Part shown: positions 4,041-6,057 of the stretch, piece after piece
How positions within the stretch are numbered: the stretch's first letter is position 1
Layout: the number at the start of each line of letters is the position of its first letter
Source: Ignavibacteriota bacterium
Lineage (GTDB): Bacteria; Bacteroidota; Ignavibacteria; Tepidaquicellales; Tepidaquicellaceae
Length of the DNA stretch: 6,057 nt
NCBI GenBank assembly: GCA_003135995.1
Contig: PNBM01000212.1
Location: forward strand, 3,403-9,459
Reading direction: 5' to 3'
Position numbers and translations under genes: made by a program
The notes under the pieces: model-generated
Databases searched by the model: none
What the model saw: only the letters and a program-made list of their open reading frames with translations
Told to the model about the DNA's origin: nothing

Positions 4041-6057
4041 TTATTTAATTAATATCATTTTTTTCACATTTACATAATCTTTAGTTGCAATCCTATAAAA
4101 ATAAACTCCGCTTGCAAGTGATTGTCCGTTGAATGTAACTGAATATGCTCCAGCTTTTTGAAATTCATTGTTCACAAGTTTGTTTATCTGTCTGCCAAGT
4201 ATATCATAAATTACCAGAGTGACTTTTGAATCCTTTGGCAGATCATAATTTATTTTTGTAGTTGGATTAAAAGGATTCGGATAATTTTGAGAAAGGACAA
4301 ACATCAACGGCAAATTATTATTTATCTGGTTTATTCCTATCGTACCTCCGCCATTTGTGGTTTTATAAATGCTACTATAGTCACCGCATAACCAGGCATT
4401 ATCAGAATCAAATGCGTATAAAGATTTTACTATTTTATGATTTTCATTAAATTGCAAAGTCCAATTTACTCCCGAATTTGTAGTTTTCAAAACAACACCA
4501 TTGGATTGACCATCTTCTCCTCCAATCCATCCTGTAAATTGATTAACAAAATTCAAACAATTAGGAAGATCCAGAATATTTGGAGTATTTAAGGTTAACC
4601 AGTTTGCACCACCATTAGTTGTTTTATGTATTTTATCATAATTTGTTATCGAATTTGATATTTTATAACCAATGTCATTATTCAGAAATTGAAAACTTAA
4701 GTTTTGACAAAATCCCAAAGAATCAAAAATTATATTCCAGTTTGAACCACAATTTGTGGTTTTCCAAAATGCATTTCGTTCAAAGTAATAATAAATACTA
4801 TTAAAATAATAATGTCCTAACAACCATCCGGTTGAATTATTGATAAAATTAATATCTTCAATATTATATGGTGTAGAATTAGGTAATTGTATTAAACTCC
4901 AATTTAAGCCTGCATTACTCGTCTTTAATATTCTGTTACTATCACAACCAATAAATCCATTAAACTGGTCACTGAATTTTATCGAAAGTAAATTTAATGG
5001 GGAATAATCAAATATCTTAGTCCAATTATATCCACTATTTGTTGTTTTAAAAATGAGTCCACCTGGAAAAGAATAACCGGAATAATTATTTCCTATTATG
5101 AAACCGGTAGATAAATTTATAAAAGTAAATTTATTGTATCCGTGACTGCTATCATTAAAAGTTAAAATCCAATTATTGCCGCTATTTGATGTTCTATATA
5201 TTCTATGGTAATCTGATATAGCCATGCCAGTATAGCTATTCACAAATTGAATTTGTGAAAAAAAATATTGAGTGTTTTTCGATATTATCACCCAATTTGA
5301 TCCTGCATCTGTTGACTTCCAAATATAATTAATATCATAACCAGTATGACCACCTCCACCAGCAAAAATAACATTGTTGTTTATTGGTAACAAAGTAAAA
5401 ACTAAATTATAATTTCCCGGTATTATTCCCTTTGTCCAGTTTATACCTGAATTTGTTGTTTTAGTATAATTTGTGTCACCATATAAAATACCGGTAGTAG
5501 AGTTAATAAAGCATATGTGTGAAGGATGCGCACCAAATGAATAGATTGAATCTTGAGTCGAAAAAACCAAATTCCAATTATCACCTCCGTTTGAAGTTTT
5601 GTATATAAATGATGCATCTATATTTGAACCATAACAATCGACTAAAACAAAACAATTAGTTATACTCTGTGCAGAGAAACCATAAAATTGTACACTGGTT
5701 GCCGGAGGAATATTTTCTATAGGTTTTTGAATCCAATTTGTACCTCCATTTGTGGTTAGTGCAACATATCCGAACAACCCTAATATCCATCCGTTATTAA
5801 TATCAAAAAATTTAATACCTTTTATCAAATATGCTCCTGGAAAATCTTGTCTTACCCAGTTATTTCCTCCATTGGTTGTCTTGTATAAATGGCCTACAGA
5901 GCCATAATTGCAACCAATCCATCCAGTATTAGCGTTTAAAAAGCACAGTGAACTACCTTCAGTTTCCTGGATTCCGGTGTAAATACGTATCCAATTAGTA
6001 CCTCCGTTTGTAGTTTTCAAAATAACTCCAGTATACGAATTTCCGTTATTTCCTACA
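4041..6057 (-). CDS. surface/secreted Asp-box (BNR/Ycf48-like) propeller protein with T9SS type A sorting tail, 5' end missing
   Basis: The frame is open to the right edge (codons before 6020 read VGNNGNSYTGVI), so the start and the signal peptide lie outside. The TTG at 6018-6020 is an internal Leu. Numbering from that Leu, 659 residues are visible. Twelve full Asp boxes of the form K-[ST]-[ST]-[ND]-x-G-x-N-W recur every 41-54 residues, beginning at 2, 47, 88, 141, 187, 235, 276, 325, 366, 420, 466 and 512. A thirteenth at 553 keeps KTTNGG but loses the Trp. Between boxes a second motif recurs (F-x-N-x-x-T-G-W-x-x-G), so each unit is one four-stranded propeller blade, as in Ycf48-like and sialidase-type propellers. 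No sialidase catalytic residues are evident, so binding or adhesion is more likely than hydrolysis. Residues of about 573-659 are the Por-secretion tail: QNYPNPFNPTTKINYDLP, then VIYDILGRQINKL, then SGVYFYRI and the KKMILIK end. In this system the tail directs export across the outer membrane and is usually removed. The partner or ligand is unknown. Confidence 0.95.
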   Translation of the reverse strand, partial: VGNNGNSYTGVILKTTNGGTNWIRIYTGIQETEGSSLCFLNANTGWIGCNYGSVGHLYKTTNGGNNWVRQDFPGAYLIKGIKFFDINNGWILGLFGYVALTTNGGTNWIQKPIENIPPATSVQFYGFSAQSITNCFVLVDCYGSNIDASFIYKTSNGGDNWNLVFSTQDSIYSFGAHPSHICFINSTTGILYGDTNYTKTTNSGINWTKGIIPGNYNLVFTLLPINNNVIFAGGGGHTGYDINYIWKSTDAGSNWVIISKNTQYFFSQIQFVNSYTGMAISDYHRIYRTSNSGNNWILTFNDSSHGYNKFTFINLSTGFIIGNNYSGYSFPGGLIFKTTNSGYNWTKIFDYSPLNLLSIKFSDQFNGFIGCDSNRILKTSNAGLNWSLIQLPNSTPYNIEDINFINNSTGWLLGHYYFNSIYYYFERNAFWKTTNCGSNWNIIFDSLGFCQNLSFQFLNNDIGYKISNSITNYDKIHKTTNGGANWLTLNTPNILDLPNCLNFVNQFTGWIGGEDGQSNGVVLKTTNSGVNWTLQFNENHKIVKSLYAFDSDNAWLCGDYSSIYKTTNGGGTIGINQINNNLPLMFVLSQNYPNPFNPTTKINYDLPKDSKVTLVIYDILGRQINKLVNNEFQKAGAYSVTFNGQSLASGVYFYRIATKDYVNVKKMILIK
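4044..4304 (-). other. T9SS type A C-terminal sorting domain within the Asp-box protein
   Basis: The last 87 codons encode a small beta-sandwich sorting signal, separated from the last blade by an Asn-rich linker (INQINNNLP). Landmarks are YPNPFNPTT, the YDILGR strand, the G-x-Y-x-V-x-F-N-G segment, SGVYFYRI and a terminal Lys/Ile-rich strand. This motif set is the main taxonomic clue of the window and implies that the genome carries Por/Gld secretion genes elsewhere. Confidence 0.9.
4344..6017 (-). repeat. thirteen Asp-box-coding repeats, period about 123-162 bp
   Basis: The Asp-box codons form a dispersed repeat that is recognisable at DNA level: on the plus strand each copy reads roughly CCAATTT, a variable stretch, then TTTGTTGTTTT. 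Copies lie at 5991-6017, 5856-5882, 5733-5759, 5574-5600, 5436-5462, 5292-5318, 5169-5195, 5022-5048, 4899-4925, 4737-4763, 4599-4625, 4461-4487 and, degenerate, near 4344-4364. Sequence between copies is well diverged, so this is an old repeat array and not a recent tandem expansion. Confidence 0.85.

Noticed and set aside
4619..4804. Plus-strand open frame of 61 codons
   Set aside because: It is antisense to the Asp-box repeats and has no independent support.
4344..6017. CRISPR or recent tandem repeat array on the minus strand
   Set aside because: The repeats are in frame, encode the Asp-box peptide, vary in spacing and have diverged; they are protein repeats.
4041..6057. Sialidase or other glycoside hydrolase
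   Set aside because: Asp boxes are structural and occur in many propellers; I see no catalytic Arg triad or FRIP motif, so no enzyme activity is claimed.

Overview
The window is AT-rich bacterial chromosomal DNA with five protein genes, two of them cut by the window edges. The best guess for the source is an Ignavibacteriota / Chlorobiota / Bacteroidota-type bacterium. The main clue is the C-terminus of the right-hand gene: a QNYPNPFNPTT motif leading to a VKKMILIK end, which is the type IX secretion (T9SS) sorting tail as it looks in Ignavibacteria and relatives. Weaker support comes from three visible start codons without a recognisable Shine-Dalgarno sequence, from secreted proteins matured at an NA|Q site, and from a rubrerythrin that suggests an anaerobe or facultative anaerobe. 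No RNA gene, insertion sequence, CRISPR array or phage gene was seen.

Layout, left to right. (1) Positions 1-401, plus strand: the C-terminal two thirds of a YqgE/AlgH (UPF0301) protein. (2) Positions 464-503: a strong symmetric hairpin, a two-way terminator between converging genes. (3) Positions 510-1046, minus strand: a complete rubrerythrin with a diiron ferritin-like domain and a rubredoxin domain, preceded at 1069-1104 by a promoter wrapped in a dyad-symmetric element. (4) Positions 1133-1168: a second hairpin that ends the next gene. (5) Positions 1179-3242, minus strand: a 687-residue exported protein with a WD40-like propeller, a middle domain I cannot name and TPR-like helices. (6) Positions 3243-3553: a divergent intergenic region with two adjoining inverted repeats at 3436-3482 next to a TATAAT hexamer. 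(7) Positions 3554-4021, plus strand: an AHSA1/SRPBCC-domain protein. (8) Positions 4041-6057, minus strand: a large cell-surface or secreted Asp-box propeller protein with a T9SS tail; its start lies beyond the right edge.

The genes do not form one operon. Rubrerythrin has its own promoter and a terminator on each side, and the remaining pairs are convergent or divergent. I see no convincing new multi-gene system. The observations most worth following are the unnamed architecture of the 687-residue exported protein and the two dyad elements that look like operators in front of rubrerythrin and of the SRPBCC gene.
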